A model generated the notes under the pieces. The model was not told the origin of the DNA. It searched no databases and saw only the letters and a list, made by a program, of their open reading frames with translations. 40,266 bases of DNA, taken from IMG/VR virus record IMGVR_UViG_3300035701_000101, positions 1-40,266 of that record; one strand, 5' to 3'. Source of the stretch: a virus. Below, one piece after another: positions 9,518 to 17,108 of the stretch. Numbering within the stretch: the first letter of the stretch is position 1; each line of letters opens with the position of its first letter. The translations under genes and the position numbers were made by a program.

Positions 9518-10796
9518 TGGAGGAGGAGATGGTTTAGGTCTCGCACTAAGACTTAAAGAGGAAGGGCATGACATCTCGGTCTGGATAAGAGACGCTCGAG
9601 CTCGGGATGACTACAACGGCCTGCTTAAGAAGGTGGACAACACTTGGGGTAAGACCTTAACCAAGGACACTACCGTTATCTTCGACTCTACAGGAGGCGG
9701 GAGAGTAGCTGACCGCTTACGGGCAGAGGGCTACTCTGTCCTTGGAGGGAGTGAGTTCGCAGATCAACTTGAAATGGATAGGGGGGTTGCTTTCGGTATT
9801 ATGGAGGAGGTAGGAATCAAAGTCCCCCACTCCGAAACCTTCACTAGCTTCCCAGCTGGCAAGAAGTTCGTACAGCAAAGCGAGAAACGGTTGGCTTTCA
9901 AGCCAACTGGAGAGATGGGGCCTGAGGTCACAACATACGTCTCGTATGATAAAGAAGACCTGCTCGAGATGCTGGACTACTTTGAGGCCCATGCTAAAGG
10001 GGAGATAGAGTTCGAACTTCAGGAGGTCGTTGAAGGAGGTCTCCTTATCTCCACAGAAGGCTGGTTCAACGGACAAAGGTTCGTAGCACCCTTTAACCAC
10101 ACCTTCGAAAGAAAGCAGTTGATGAACGATAACCTCGGTCCCAGCGGTGGCTGCGCCGGGAACGTAGTTTTTGCAGTAGAGGGCAGCAACTTCATTGCTG
10201 ACGAAGGTCTGCGGAGGATGGAGCCTATACTGGCCCATAACGAGTACGTTGGCCCTATCGACCTTAACACAGTAGTTAACAACGAAGGTGTTTGGGCCCT
10301 TGAATTCACTCCACGTTTCGGTTATGATGCTCTACCTACCTTTCTCGAGCTCCTTAATGAGCCAATCGGTGATCTCCTGAATAAGTTTGCTACTGGTAAA
10401 GGCTCTGATATTAAGCTCAAACAAGGTATCGGAGGGTCTGTCCGAGTTACCATCCCTCCTTATCCTAATGAGAAATTTAGACCGGCAGAAGGGATCCCTA
10501 TTCGAGGGCTCGTTCGGTCTGATAGACTTCATCTCTATCTCTACAACGTCGCCCTTAATAACCAGAATAAGCTTATTAGCACTAAAGGATTCGGTGTTAT
10601 CGGTGCCTTTACAGGCCTCGGTATGACCATTGAAGAATCTTTGCAAGGTCCCTATAGCATCGCTAATAAGTCTCGAATTCCTAATAGACAGTTTCGTACC
10701 GATCTTTCTGAGGTCTTTGAGGATGACTTCCGTAAGTTTAACGAACTAATATCCTCTAAACGCAACGAACTACCATCACCACAGGAGGTGACGTAA
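9495..10796 (+). CDS. PurD-like ATP-grasp carboxylate-amine ligase (433 aa)
   Basis: The layout matches GAR synthetase. A Rossmann-type N-terminal domain begins FLMLSGGGDGLGLALRL. The hinge to the ATP-grasp is GGSEFADQLEMDR (about 84-96), followed by the nucleotide lysine in RLAFKPTGE (about 132-140). The loop NLGPSGGCAGNVVF is at 213-226, and the magnesium segment is WALEFTPRFGYD (267-278), where PurD has LEFNxRFGDPE. ATP-grasp enzymes activate a carboxylate as an acyl phosphate and join it to an amine. The Asn-to-Thr and DPE-to-YDA changes in the last motif argue against ordinary purine synthesis. It is the second-last late gene, an odd place for nucleotide metabolism. An aggag-like GGAGG precedes the ATG. 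Confidence 0.75.
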   Translation: MAKFLMLSGGGDGLGLALRLKEEGHDISVWIRDARARDDYNGLLKKVDNTWGKTLTKDTTVIFDSTGGGRVADRLRAEGYSVLGGSEFADQLEMDRGVAFGIMEEVGIKVPHSETFTSFPAGKKFVQQSEKRLAFKPTGEMGPEVTTYVSYDKEDLLEMLDYFEAHAKGEIEFELQEVVEGGLLISTEGWFNGQRFVAPFNHTFERKQLMNDNLGPSGGCAGNVVFAVEGSNFIADEGLRRMEPILAHNEYVGPIDLNTVVNNEGVWALEFTPRFGYDALPTFLELLNEPIGDLLNKFATGKGSDIKLKQGIGGSVRVTIPPYPNEKFRPAEGIPIRGLVRSDRLHLYLYNVALNNQNKLISTKGFGVIGAFTGLGMTIEESLQGPYSIANKSRIPNRQFRTDLSEVFEDDFRKFNELISSKRNELPSPQEVT

Positions 10797-10990
10797 TGGA
10801 AGACTTTCTAATCGGCATGGCCGTTAGTATTATTCTCAACTGCATCAAGGTAGCTACCAAGAATCCAGGCAGAGCGGCAGCTCTCAAAGCTGCTTTGCTA
10901 AAGATTCGTGATCAGATCAACTTGCTGTATCCTGACTCGGCTGCGATGGCTGCTCCGGCTGCTCCGGCTCGTCTCGGATCACAGAAATGA
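10796..10990 (+). CDS. Small protein with N-terminal membrane-like helix, 64 aa
   Basis: Residues 4-17 are hydrophobic (FLIGMAVSIILNCI). A basic helix and an Ala/Pro-rich tail (AAMAAPAAPARL) follow. The start overlaps the ATP-grasp stop as TAATG. It ends the plus-strand late block, and its last 74 bases are antisense to the end of the GroES-like gene. A holin-like or membrane-anchoring role next to the lysin is possible, but nothing specific supports it. Confidence 0.5.
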   Translation: MEDFLIGMAVSIILNCIKVATKNPGRAAALKAALLKIRDQINLLYPDSAAMAAPAAPARLGSQK

Positions 10991-11261
10991 TCTCATGATA
11001 CTCAAGGGACCTATATTGCTGACCTTGGACGGTGATATGGGTCCCTGCGTATCTAGCAAATATTACTCGATCCCCTACTTTGAGAGTTTGTAGGATAGGA
11101 TCTGGACCTATTGCTACTATTATCCCAGAAGTAGCTTTAGGTAAATTCTGCTCGAAGAGCACTACATGAAGCTTCGACTCTCTAGCTCGAGCCTCTAAAC
11201 CAGTAAGAGGTTCGTCATCCTTAATCAATATCCTACTACCCATTGGTGTGACTGTCGGCAT
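10917..11261 (-). CDS. GroES-like co-chaperonin (114 aa)
   Basis: The GroES fold is recognisable. An opening strand is GSRILIKDDEP. A mobile-loop-length insertion spans about 20-42. The roof and body strands are SGIIVAIGPDPILQTLKVGD, then RVIFARYAGTHI, then YRSLEYHEIISVI. This mirrors the GroES sequence VLAVG...VKVGDxVIF...I.SESDILAVV. A Pro/Gln/Glu-rich tail of about 18 residues is added. GroES-type proteins cap the host GroEL chamber; phage versions adapt it to capsid or other bulky proteins (T4 gp31 is the classic case). It is the last gene of the minus-strand block, with AAGGAG before its ATG. Confidence 0.75.
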   Translation of the reverse strand: MPTVTPMGSRILIKDDEPLTGLEARARESKLHVVLFEQNLPKATSGIIVAIGPDPILQTLKVGDRVIFARYAGTHITVQGQQYRSLEYHEIISVIRDEPEQPEQPSQPSQDTAS

Positions 11262-11526
11262 TGTTATCTCCTTTGGGATAAGCTATGTTGACAATAGGCT
11301 CTAGAGGTTTAATAGGCTGAGGTAAACCTTCATAGGCCCTCTCAGCTTTGGTTAGTTGGACGAACTCAACGGAGTTGTCGGCTCCTTTAAGTTGGATGTA
11401 GCTTTCCTCGATGATAACCTCTTGACCGTCAGAACGTTGTACTAAGGTAAAGCTGCGATCGACTAAACGAACGATTCGATAGGCCTTACCTTTTAGTTCT
11501 ATAACACTACCTAGCTCTGCTTGCAT
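11236..11526 (-). CDS. Unknown protein, 96 aa, beta-rich N-terminus
   Basis: The first half alternates short strands (SVIELKGKAYRIVRLVDRSF, LVQRSDGQEVIIEES), as in a small beta-barrel. The second half is hydrophilic, with a Pro-rich stretch (LPQPIKPLEPI). It overlaps the DpdA-like gene upstream by 20 bases and the GroES-like gene downstream by 26, so the three are probably translated together. The start is supported by GGAGG nine bases upstream. No family is recognised. Confidence 0.6.
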   Translation of the reverse strand: MQAELGSVIELKGKAYRIVRLVDRSFTLVQRSDGQEVIIEESYIQLKGADNSVEFVQLTKAERAYEGLPQPIKPLEPIVNIAYPKGDNNADSHTNG

Positions 11527-12289
11527 TGAAGACTGCCTCCAAGTTTCTATCGATAAGTTTAAGCTTTGTAGACGATATAGGAAGTGGAGCGTAGAAGTCT
11601 ACCGGAATATCTACCCAGCTGTCAGTTTGTAGATCCTTACCATTCCATCCTCTCCAGATTGGAGAAGCGGTGTCGAGACTGTTAATGTTACCTGTTTTAG
11701 CTAAAGCTCTAACATCGTCAAGGTCGCCGTCGAGCATCCCTAAAGCGTGGATAGAGACACCATCGCCTAGACTGTGAATCTTTCTAGCGATCGACGCTCG
11801 CAAAGAGCTTCCTAATGTAGGAGAACCAAAGCTTTTAGGGAAGGTTCGTCTGAGAAGTTTGCTGATTCCTATCCAACGTATCTCGTTGACTGATAGGAAC
11901 TTCTCAGTCCACCTCCACCACTCCGACCAGTCCTCTCCTATAATATGCTGAGGGACAGCCATGTAGTCGCAGGGATAGCCTCTTTTAAGAGCTATGTTAA
12001 GAAAGTCTAAGCCTACGTTAAAGGTAATCTCCCCTGACTGAAAAGGGAAATCAGGAAGTACTATCACATCTGGGTTATAAACCTCTACAAGAGTGAAGAG
12101 TTCATCGAAGGTTGGTTGCTGACCTTCATAAGCTCCGTTGTCAAGGATTATGAAGTCTCCTTGATCTGCAGCCTCTTGGTAGAAGTTGATATACTCCTTA
12201 TCTCTAATATGAGCTAGAACTAGATGAGTGTTTGAACGAGCGCTAAAGTTATCCAACCCAGCTATAGGTGATATAATCGCTATGTCCAT
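11507..12289 (-). CDS. dpdA: DpdA-like DNA guanine transglycosylase (260 aa)
   Basis: This resembles the tRNA-guanine transglycosylase superfamily, in the phage DpdA form. The motif IILDNGAYEG (D50) replaces the DSGG active-site motif of TGT. VIVLPDFP (D80) sits on the next strand, SIHALGML is at 179-186, and NSLDTASP (D206) is at the position of the nucleophilic aspartate. DpdA enzymes exchange guanine in DNA for a free 7-deazaguanine base. FolE, QueE and QueD in the same strand block supply the precursor route, which strengthens the call. It is shorter than bacterial TGT (about 370 aa), as many phage DpdA proteins are. The start has AGGAGG eight bases upstream. Confidence 0.72.
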   Translation of the reverse strand: MDIAIISPIAGLDNFSARSNTHLVLAHIRDKEYINFYQEAADQGDFIILDNGAYEGQQPTFDELFTLVEVYNPDVIVLPDFPFQSGEITFNVGLDFLNIALKRGYPCDYMAVPQHIIGEDWSEWWRWTEKFLSVNEIRWIGISKLLRRTFPKSFGSPTLGSSLRASIARKIHSLGDGVSIHALGMLDGDLDDVRALAKTGNINSLDTASPIWRGWNGKDLQTDSWVDIPVDFYAPLPISSTKLKLIDRNLEAVFNASRAR

Positions 12290-12445
12290 TTACTTTCCCT
12301 CCTGTTTATCGACTAAGAATCGGATTAGCATCTCGAGTCTGATAAGCCTCCGCTCGAGTCTATCAAGTTGGGTCATATGACAGATAGCTTCATCTCTCTC
12401 CTTTACTATCTCAAAATAGTGATCCGGATCGTATTCTATAGGCAT
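12290..12445 (-). CDS. Small coiled-coil protein, 51 aa
   Basis: I chose the ATG at 12445 (MPIEYDPDHYFEIV) over an upstream frame extension to 12508. It is preceded by AGAGGAAACC and lies 13 bases after the stop of the preceding gene. The second half is a heptad-like helix (LDRLERRLIRLEMLIRFLV), suggesting a dimeric coiled coil. It directly precedes the DpdA-like gene. Function unknown. Confidence 0.6.
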   Translation of the reverse strand: MPIEYDPDHYFEIVKERDEAICHMTQLDRLERRLIRLEMLIRFLVDKQEGK

Positions 12446-12458
12446 AGGTTTCCTCTTT

Positions 12459-12800
12459 CTAATGTCGATGGTTTCTATACTTCCACACAGTTGTGTAGTT
12501 GGTATCAAGAAGCATCACTATCTCCTTGATAGGCTTGTGATAGACCAATCTTTGGTCTAGTAGATGAAGCTTAGTCCTAATCTTTGCAGTTGAGTTAGGA
12601 CCACCTCTGCTCCGTTTAGGTATCCCCAGCTTGTCTATTCTAGTAGCTACTACAGCGTTGGAGACTCCTAGCTTCCTAGCGATAGTGTTGATAGAGTAAC
12701 CTAACTCGGAGTAGAGATCATTCCACATCTCAAACTCGTTAGCGTAATCTAGGTTGACACTAAGATCAACCCAATCGATCGAATGTTCTGCCATAGTCAT
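12459..12800 (-). CDS. Helix-turn-helix DNA-binding protein, 113 aa
   Basis: Two HTH-like segments are visible. SINTIARKLGVSNAVVATRI (about 36-55) has the classic resolvase/homeodomain-like pattern and is followed by a basic linker (PKRSRGG). A second segment near the C-terminus is PIKEIVMLLDTNYTTVWKY. This is the layout of small regulators or of DNA-binding halves of recombinase-like proteins. No catalytic domain is present. It sits between the replicative ATPase and the DpdA-like gene. An alternative start at the second Met (MAEH) is equally good. Confidence 0.65.
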   Translation of the reverse strand: MTMAEHSIDWVDLSVNLDYANEFEMWNDLYSELGYSINTIARKLGVSNAVVATRIDKLGIPKRSRGGPNSTAKIRTKLHLLDQRLVYHKPIKEIVMLLDTNYTTVWKYRNHRH

Positions 12801-12802
12801 TC

Positions 12803-14251
12803 CTATTCAATTAGTAGATAGCTATGTTGAACCTTATCAGTCTTCTCTTCAATCTGCCCTGATTGTGTTAAGTTTTGTAAGATGATCCTAAGTCGAGCTG
12901 AGTCTAACCTATACTGCACAGCTCTTACTAAGTTGCTATGGCTAATAACTCCTCCTGCTACCTTGATAGCTTTAAGAACTAGATCGTTGTCAGTTCCAGA
13001 ACTAGTCTTAAACATATCCTTGTAGGCTGGAGCGATGAACTTCTCAGTCCAGTCTAGAAGACTAACAGCAAAGTTGAAGCATCCTAGGCATATAGACATC
13101 GTACCATGATTGACTAGATGGATGCACATCGCTATGCACTTAACATGATCCTGTTTACGTTGGTAGTAGGTAGCTAATAGAGGAACTTCAGGATTAAGCC
13201 ATATAGGTTTAGACTCCCTATACCAACTATCGTATCTATGATAGGCCTCCTGAGTGAAGTGCATCTCTCCTCGTATGTTAACCAACTCTCCTAGAACTCC
13301 TTGTATATAGGTTCGTAGCTCCTTCTTGATAACAACGAAGTTACCGTCTTTATCTCTACCTGGAGAGGGTTCTACTCTAGGCGATACATCTTGATATACG
13401 GTTATGAATCGGGCCATGAACCCACCACCAAAGATAGCGGCTGTAACCTGAGTAGTTATAGACTCAGGAGTAGTACACATTATAATAGCTGGAGCTGGAT
13501 CGTGGATAACGATCTTGCCTCCTCCTTTAGTACCAGTAGGAAAGGTTTTATGATCTGCTAATCTAGTCAATAAAGGTACTGTACCCTCTGTATATCTCTC
13601 CTTTCCTATAACAGACGACAGCTCTCTTATAAACAAGAACCCAGTAGGATCCTTAGCAATCTCCTTCTGAAAGTACTCAGGAGTGAACTTCTCTGTATAG
13701 ATATTACAATACTGCCATTCGACCAACATATCGCCCATCACATCTACCGCAGTAGACTTTTTAATGCCAGAAGGACCGAGAATGAGGATGTTAAGAGCAG
13801 GGAACAGCCTATAATATCCCATATCATACCAAACTTTGTTGTTAACAATAGCACTGATACCAATGATAGCAGCAAAGACATGATAAGCCAAAGGAGCTTC
13901 GTGATTACGAGTATAGTCACAGTAGCGATAGAGGAAACTATCTGGAGGAATGAGCTTCCAGAGAGACTCTTCAATCTCCGCCGCCTTTGTATCTTGAGGT
14001 TTGCTGCCTCGTATCTCATTGGACTCAACTCCTGCTAAAGCTAAATCTATATCAGTATCAGCTATGCTAAAAGCTTTTTGAATAGCCTCACGTAGACTCC
14101 TTTGCTCCTTTACAGTAAACTGAGTAGGAAACTGCTTTAGTATATAAACAAACTGCATTGCCTTGCCAAAGACAGGGTGGTTGATTGGAAACTGACTGCC
14201 GCGTAAGAAGGCAATGAACATCTGCAGTTGAACTTTGATTGTAGGTGCCAT
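12803..14251 (-). CDS. Replicative P-loop ATPase, DUF3987/primase-helicase-like (482 aa)
   Basis: A Walker A motif with an unusual Lys-Lys pair, GPSGIKKST, lies at 159-167. A Walker B-like strand is GFLFIRELS at 204-212, and a conserved segment is IIMCTTPESI. A C-terminal winged-helix-like region is about 430-482. This architecture fits the DUF3987-type phage helicases that stand in for DnaB or primase-helicase next to a PolA gene, as here. No zinc-finger or TOPRIM primase domain is visible, so priming is not explained. The Walker A differs from the consensus GPSGSGKST at the residue before the catalytic lysine. Confidence 0.65.
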   Translation of the reverse strand: MAPTIKVQLQMFIAFLRGSQFPINHPVFGKAMQFVYILKQFPTQFTVKEQRSLREAIQKAFSIADTDIDLALAGVESNEIRGSKPQDTKAAEIEESLWKLIPPDSFLYRYCDYTRNHEAPLAYHVFAAIIGISAIVNNKVWYDMGYYRLFPALNILILGPSGIKKSTAVDVMGDMLVEWQYCNIYTEKFTPEYFQKEIAKDPTGFLFIRELSSVIGKERYTEGTVPLLTRLADHKTFPTGTKGGGKIVIHDPAPAIIMCTTPESITTQVTAAIFGGGFMARFITVYQDVSPRVEPSPGRDKDGNFVVIKKELRTYIQGVLGELVNIRGEMHFTQEAYHRYDSWYRESKPIWLNPEVPLLATYYQRKQDHVKCIAMCIHLVNHGTMSICLGCFNFAVSLLDWTEKFIAPAYKDMFKTSSGTDNDLVLKAIKVAGGVISHSNLVRAVQYRLDSARLRIILQNLTQSGQIEEKTDKVQHSYLLIE

Positions 14252-14253
14252 AG

Positions 14254-14475
14254 TTAGCTATCATCGCCATTTGACTCTAGTAAAGCTTTAGGTACGTCTC
14301 GTATTGAGTAGTCTGACTTAGGGATGTCGATAGTAGGGCTATCTGAAACTATAGTATACCCATACTCTCTCCAAAAGAATACAGGATCCTTTCTACATCG
14401 ATCTCTATAGGCCTTCATATCGCCTGTATTGTTTCTATTAACGTTGAGGGCCTTCTTCTTCTTAGCCTTACCCAT
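14254..14475 (-). CDS. Small basic protein, 73 aa, between polymerase and helicase genes
   Basis: It opens MGKAKKKKALNVNRNNTG, a strongly basic tail. A compact segment follows (RDRCRKDPVFFWREYGYTIV), then an acidic C-terminus. It lies two bases after the polymerase stop and two bases before the ATPase start, so it is co-translated with both. It could be a replication accessory factor, but no family is recognised. Confidence 0.6.
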   Translation of the reverse strand: MGKAKKKKALNVNRNNTGDMKAYRDRCRKDPVFFWREYGYTIVSDSPTIDIPKSDYSIRDVPKALLESNGDDS

Positions 14476-14476
14476 A

Positions 14477-16897
14477 CTACCAGCCCTTTTCCCTTAACAC
14501 ATATTCTTCCCAGGATATAGTCTCCTGCCAATTCTTCCCTATTGATATCTCAACAGGGATCCAGAAGTTATTCATCTCGGGAATAGTCTGTTCCATAGAG
14601 TCTCTTATATACGATACGCATCCTGCTAGAGTCCTCTTCGGACAACTAACCCCAAGCGAGTCATGGACAGTGAGAACAATTCTTGCTCCAAAGTTGGGTA
14701 GCTCCTTGTGTAGAGGTATAAGAGCCACCTTTCTAAGGATGTCCGGCTCATTGGACTGCCCGGGAAAATTAAGGTACTCATTTCGCTGGGCTTTAGGATT
14801 GGGAAAGCGACGAATGCGACCGAAGAAGTTTTGCAGATAACCTTTTTGTTGGACTTCATAGTCTAGCCTTCGATGGAACTGTCGTATCTGAGGATGCTTC
14901 ATGTGGAAGTTATCGTAGATGGCTTGACCTTTAGTTCTAGAGCCTGCGATAGTAGCTAAGCTATCAGCCTCTCTACCAAAGCAGAGACCTAGTGGAACTG
15001 TCTTTATGTAAAGAAGCTTCCAAGGTTCTACATCCTTACGTTTGAACTGCTTTTGTCTTGGGCAACCTTCTTCGAAGAACGGCTCTCCAAGGATCTCTTC
15101 ATACATAATGCCGTGAATGTAATCTCCACTTTGCTTTGTCTGAAGGAAGGCGATATCCTGAGCTGCGTACGCGTAGATCCAGAGCTGCATCTGGGAGAAG
15201 TCGATGACAACGAACATATCATTGTCTGGATTGTCTGGGATAAGTATTGCTCTAGGATATATCTCAGCTCCTTTAGGTCCGATCTTCTCTGGGATGTTTT
15301 GAGCGTTAGGGTCAACCGCACTAAGTCTTCCAGTTCCTGTTCCATGGTTTTTATACCTTGTGTGCATTCTGTGATCGGATGAGTAAGGATGGCAGAACTG
15401 TCCAGCTTTACGAAGCTTACGCATTTCAAGAACTAAGGCGGCTGGTTGGTTACCTAGAGCTGCATAGTCGTCTAAAACATCTTCGTTAACTGTAGGGCTA
15501 TAGTAGACTGTACCATCCCTACGTTTTCTCTTAGCTTGCTTGATCTTCATACCCATTTGAGTAAACAATTGCACTAACTGCTCAGGCGAGCTCCAAGAGA
15601 AGGCTGGGATAGTCTTAGCCCAGAAGTCTTCGTAGGCCTCTAGAATAGCATAGCATTGTAGCTCGAGTCGTTGAGCTCTAGGAACATCACAGTTAACTCC
15701 TATATGCTGTAGATCCGATAGTATCGGAATCATAGGCATATCTAACTCTTCGTGAACCTTACGAAGCCCATAGCTATCTAAAAGAGGTTCCATCTCCAAC
15801 CCTAAATATAAAGCTCCATAGGTATCTCTACCGTTATAGATATCAGGCTGACTAAGCATTAGGTTCTTGTGATAACCCATATCAGTAAAGATACTTAAAG
15901 CTGTAGCTAAATCCTTGGGAGAGCAGTCCGAGTAGAGCTCATGGAGTCCCAACATTGCACAGAAGTATACACCTCGTCCTTCGGACAACCTAACTTTATC
16001 TGCGAGATGATAACCGTCAAACCCCCAATTGTAAGCATAACACTTTGTTCTCCCGTCAAAAAGATCGGAGAGGAGGGACAGCCTATCGCCAGGCACTCCC
16101 ATGCATTCCCCGATTTGAGCTGATATGCCACATACAATAATTGGGGATCTCTCTGAGGCGGTATACTCTTCTTCGTCAGTGTCTTCTTTGGTATAAGGGG
16201 TCTCAATGTCAAGACCGTAACGGCCAAGAGAAACACAACGACGGACATAGTCAGTAATATCCGCATCAGTAGGGGCATAGTTGAAGTCCTCCTTCCAGGT
16301 ATGAATACCCTCTGTTGCATAACGTTTAACCTTACGTAAGTCGGCCTCGAAGTAAGGCATAGCTAAGAAGCCACTGTAAGCTATTCCTGCTGGGTGCTGT
16401 AGCGGAAGTATACAGGTCTTAGACTCAGTAGACGAACGTAATGGAGCTCCTCTCAACCAATAATCTGGAGGCCCCTTCTTCGCAGTTTTAGCGTTATGTT
16501 GAATAGCTAAATCTTTCCCAGTTAAGGCTTTGAAGACTTCGGCTCCCAAGGTGACTGTGACTCTAACGTTAGCGAGGTTTCCAAGTTCCTTGTCCAAGAG
16601 CGGTTTGCAGCATCTAATCGCCTCAGAAGGGATATGAGTCTTAGCCGGGACGAAGCACTTAACCAGGTTAGTTGTGAAGGCGTCAGTAGAACGATTGATA
16701 CCAACTGAGAAACAGCCTCTGTTAAGTGTTCTACCCGCTCCTCCAACGAACGGTCTGTTTGCATCACATTCATCCTTTTCTGGTCCCATGCCAATGAAGA
16801 CTAGTTTGCTGCTGGGATGACCTTCACCCCATACAGGTCCTGGTTTGTCTTTAAGAGGACAGAGATGGCAGAGAGGTCCATCCTTAGTACTCATCAT
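14477..16897 (-). CDS. Uracil-DNA glycosylase / DNA polymerase A fusion (806 aa)
   Basis: Residues 1-190 form a family-4-like UDG with four iron-sulfur cysteines (C10, C13, C81, C96/C97), the segments VFIGMGPEKDE and PFVGGAG, and the HPAG loop at 168-171. A 3'-5' exonuclease follows, with D230-I-E232, N290...D294 and D358. The polymerase domain has motif A VVIDFSQMQL (D566), motif B with K632 and G637, and motif C VHDS (D746). Judged by eye against E. coli Pol I, the steric-gate Glu is Gln571, the F762 position is Leu636, and the Glu of the HDE triad is Ser747. It replicates the phage genome. An N-terminal UDG-like domain is known from SPO1-type polymerases of phages with modified DNA. Confidence 0.88.
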   Translation of the reverse strand: MMSTKDGPLCHLCPLKDKPGPVWGEGHPSSKLVFIGMGPEKDECDANRPFVGGAGRTLNRGCFSVGINRSTDAFTTNLVKCFVPAKTHIPSEAIRCCKPLLDKELGNLANVRVTVTLGAEVFKALTGKDLAIQHNAKTAKKGPPDYWLRGAPLRSSTESKTCILPLQHPAGIAYSGFLAMPYFEADLRKVKRYATEGIHTWKEDFNYAPTDADITDYVRRCVSLGRYGLDIETPYTKEDTDEEEYTASERSPIIVCGISAQIGECMGVPGDRLSLLSDLFDGRTKCYAYNWGFDGYHLADKVRLSEGRGVYFCAMLGLHELYSDCSPKDLATALSIFTDMGYHKNLMLSQPDIYNGRDTYGALYLGLEMEPLLDSYGLRKVHEELDMPMIPILSDLQHIGVNCDVPRAQRLELQCYAILEAYEDFWAKTIPAFSWSSPEQLVQLFTQMGMKIKQAKRKRRDGTVYYSPTVNEDVLDDYAALGNQPAALVLEMRKLRKAGQFCHPYSSDHRMHTRYKNHGTGTGRLSAVDPNAQNIPEKIGPKGAEIYPRAILIPDNPDNDMFVVIDFSQMQLWIYAYAAQDIAFLQTKQSGDYIHGIMYEEILGEPFFEEGCPRQKQFKRKDVEPWKLLYIKTVPLGLCFGREADSLATIAGSRTKGQAIYDNFHMKHPQIRQFHRRLDYEVQQKGYLQNFFGRIRRFPNPKAQRNEYLNFPGQSNEPDILRKVALIPLHKELPNFGARIVLTVHDSLGVSCPKRTLAGCVSYIRDSMEQTIPEMNNFWIPVEISIGKNWQETISWEEYVLREKGW

Positions 16898-17108
16898 ATA
16901 CCCTATCTAGGCACTCTATCTGAGCCTCTGAAAGCCACCTCTTCTCTATAAACTGCTTGTTGATGGACTCTAGAAACTCCTGACGTTTGTCTGACATATC
17001 GACCACTAGGTTAGGGTCTGTCAAGTAACGAAGCTTGAACTCGATAAGCTTCTTCATATCATCAGACAAAGGTTTGTGAGGAGGAGTAGGCCAGCCATGC
17101 TCACTCAT
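16884..17108 (-). CDS. Conserved phage-type acidic protein, 74 aa
   Basis: Small, charged and probably all-helical. The C-terminal half, FLESINKQFIEKRWLSEAQI followed by CLDRVYDEY, resembles a motif I recall from small phage replication-region proteins, without a known function. The start forms an ATGA overlap with the ligase stop (17105-17108), and the stop overlaps the polymerase start. It may be a polymerase accessory protein. Confidence 0.55.
   Translation of the reverse strand: MSEHGWPTPPHKPLSDDMKKLIEFKLRYLTDPNLVVDMSDKRQEFLESINKQFIEKRWLSEAQIECLDRVYDEY

Noticed and set aside
9495-9580. SGGGDG near the N-terminus of the ATP-grasp protein, similar to the QueC PP-loop SGGxDS
   Set aside because: The segment is the first Rossmann loop of a PurD-like protein, the rest has no QueC zinc cysteines, and the ATP-grasp motifs are clear further on.
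9717-10309. Long open frames on the minus strand opposite the ATP-grasp gene (173 and 96 codons)
   Set aside because: They are antisense shadows of a strongly supported gene, with no ribosome site and no protein-like motifs.
15053-15382. 109-codon plus-strand frame inside the polymerase gene
   Set aside because: It is a shadow frame; the polymerase motifs on the other strand account for the sequence.
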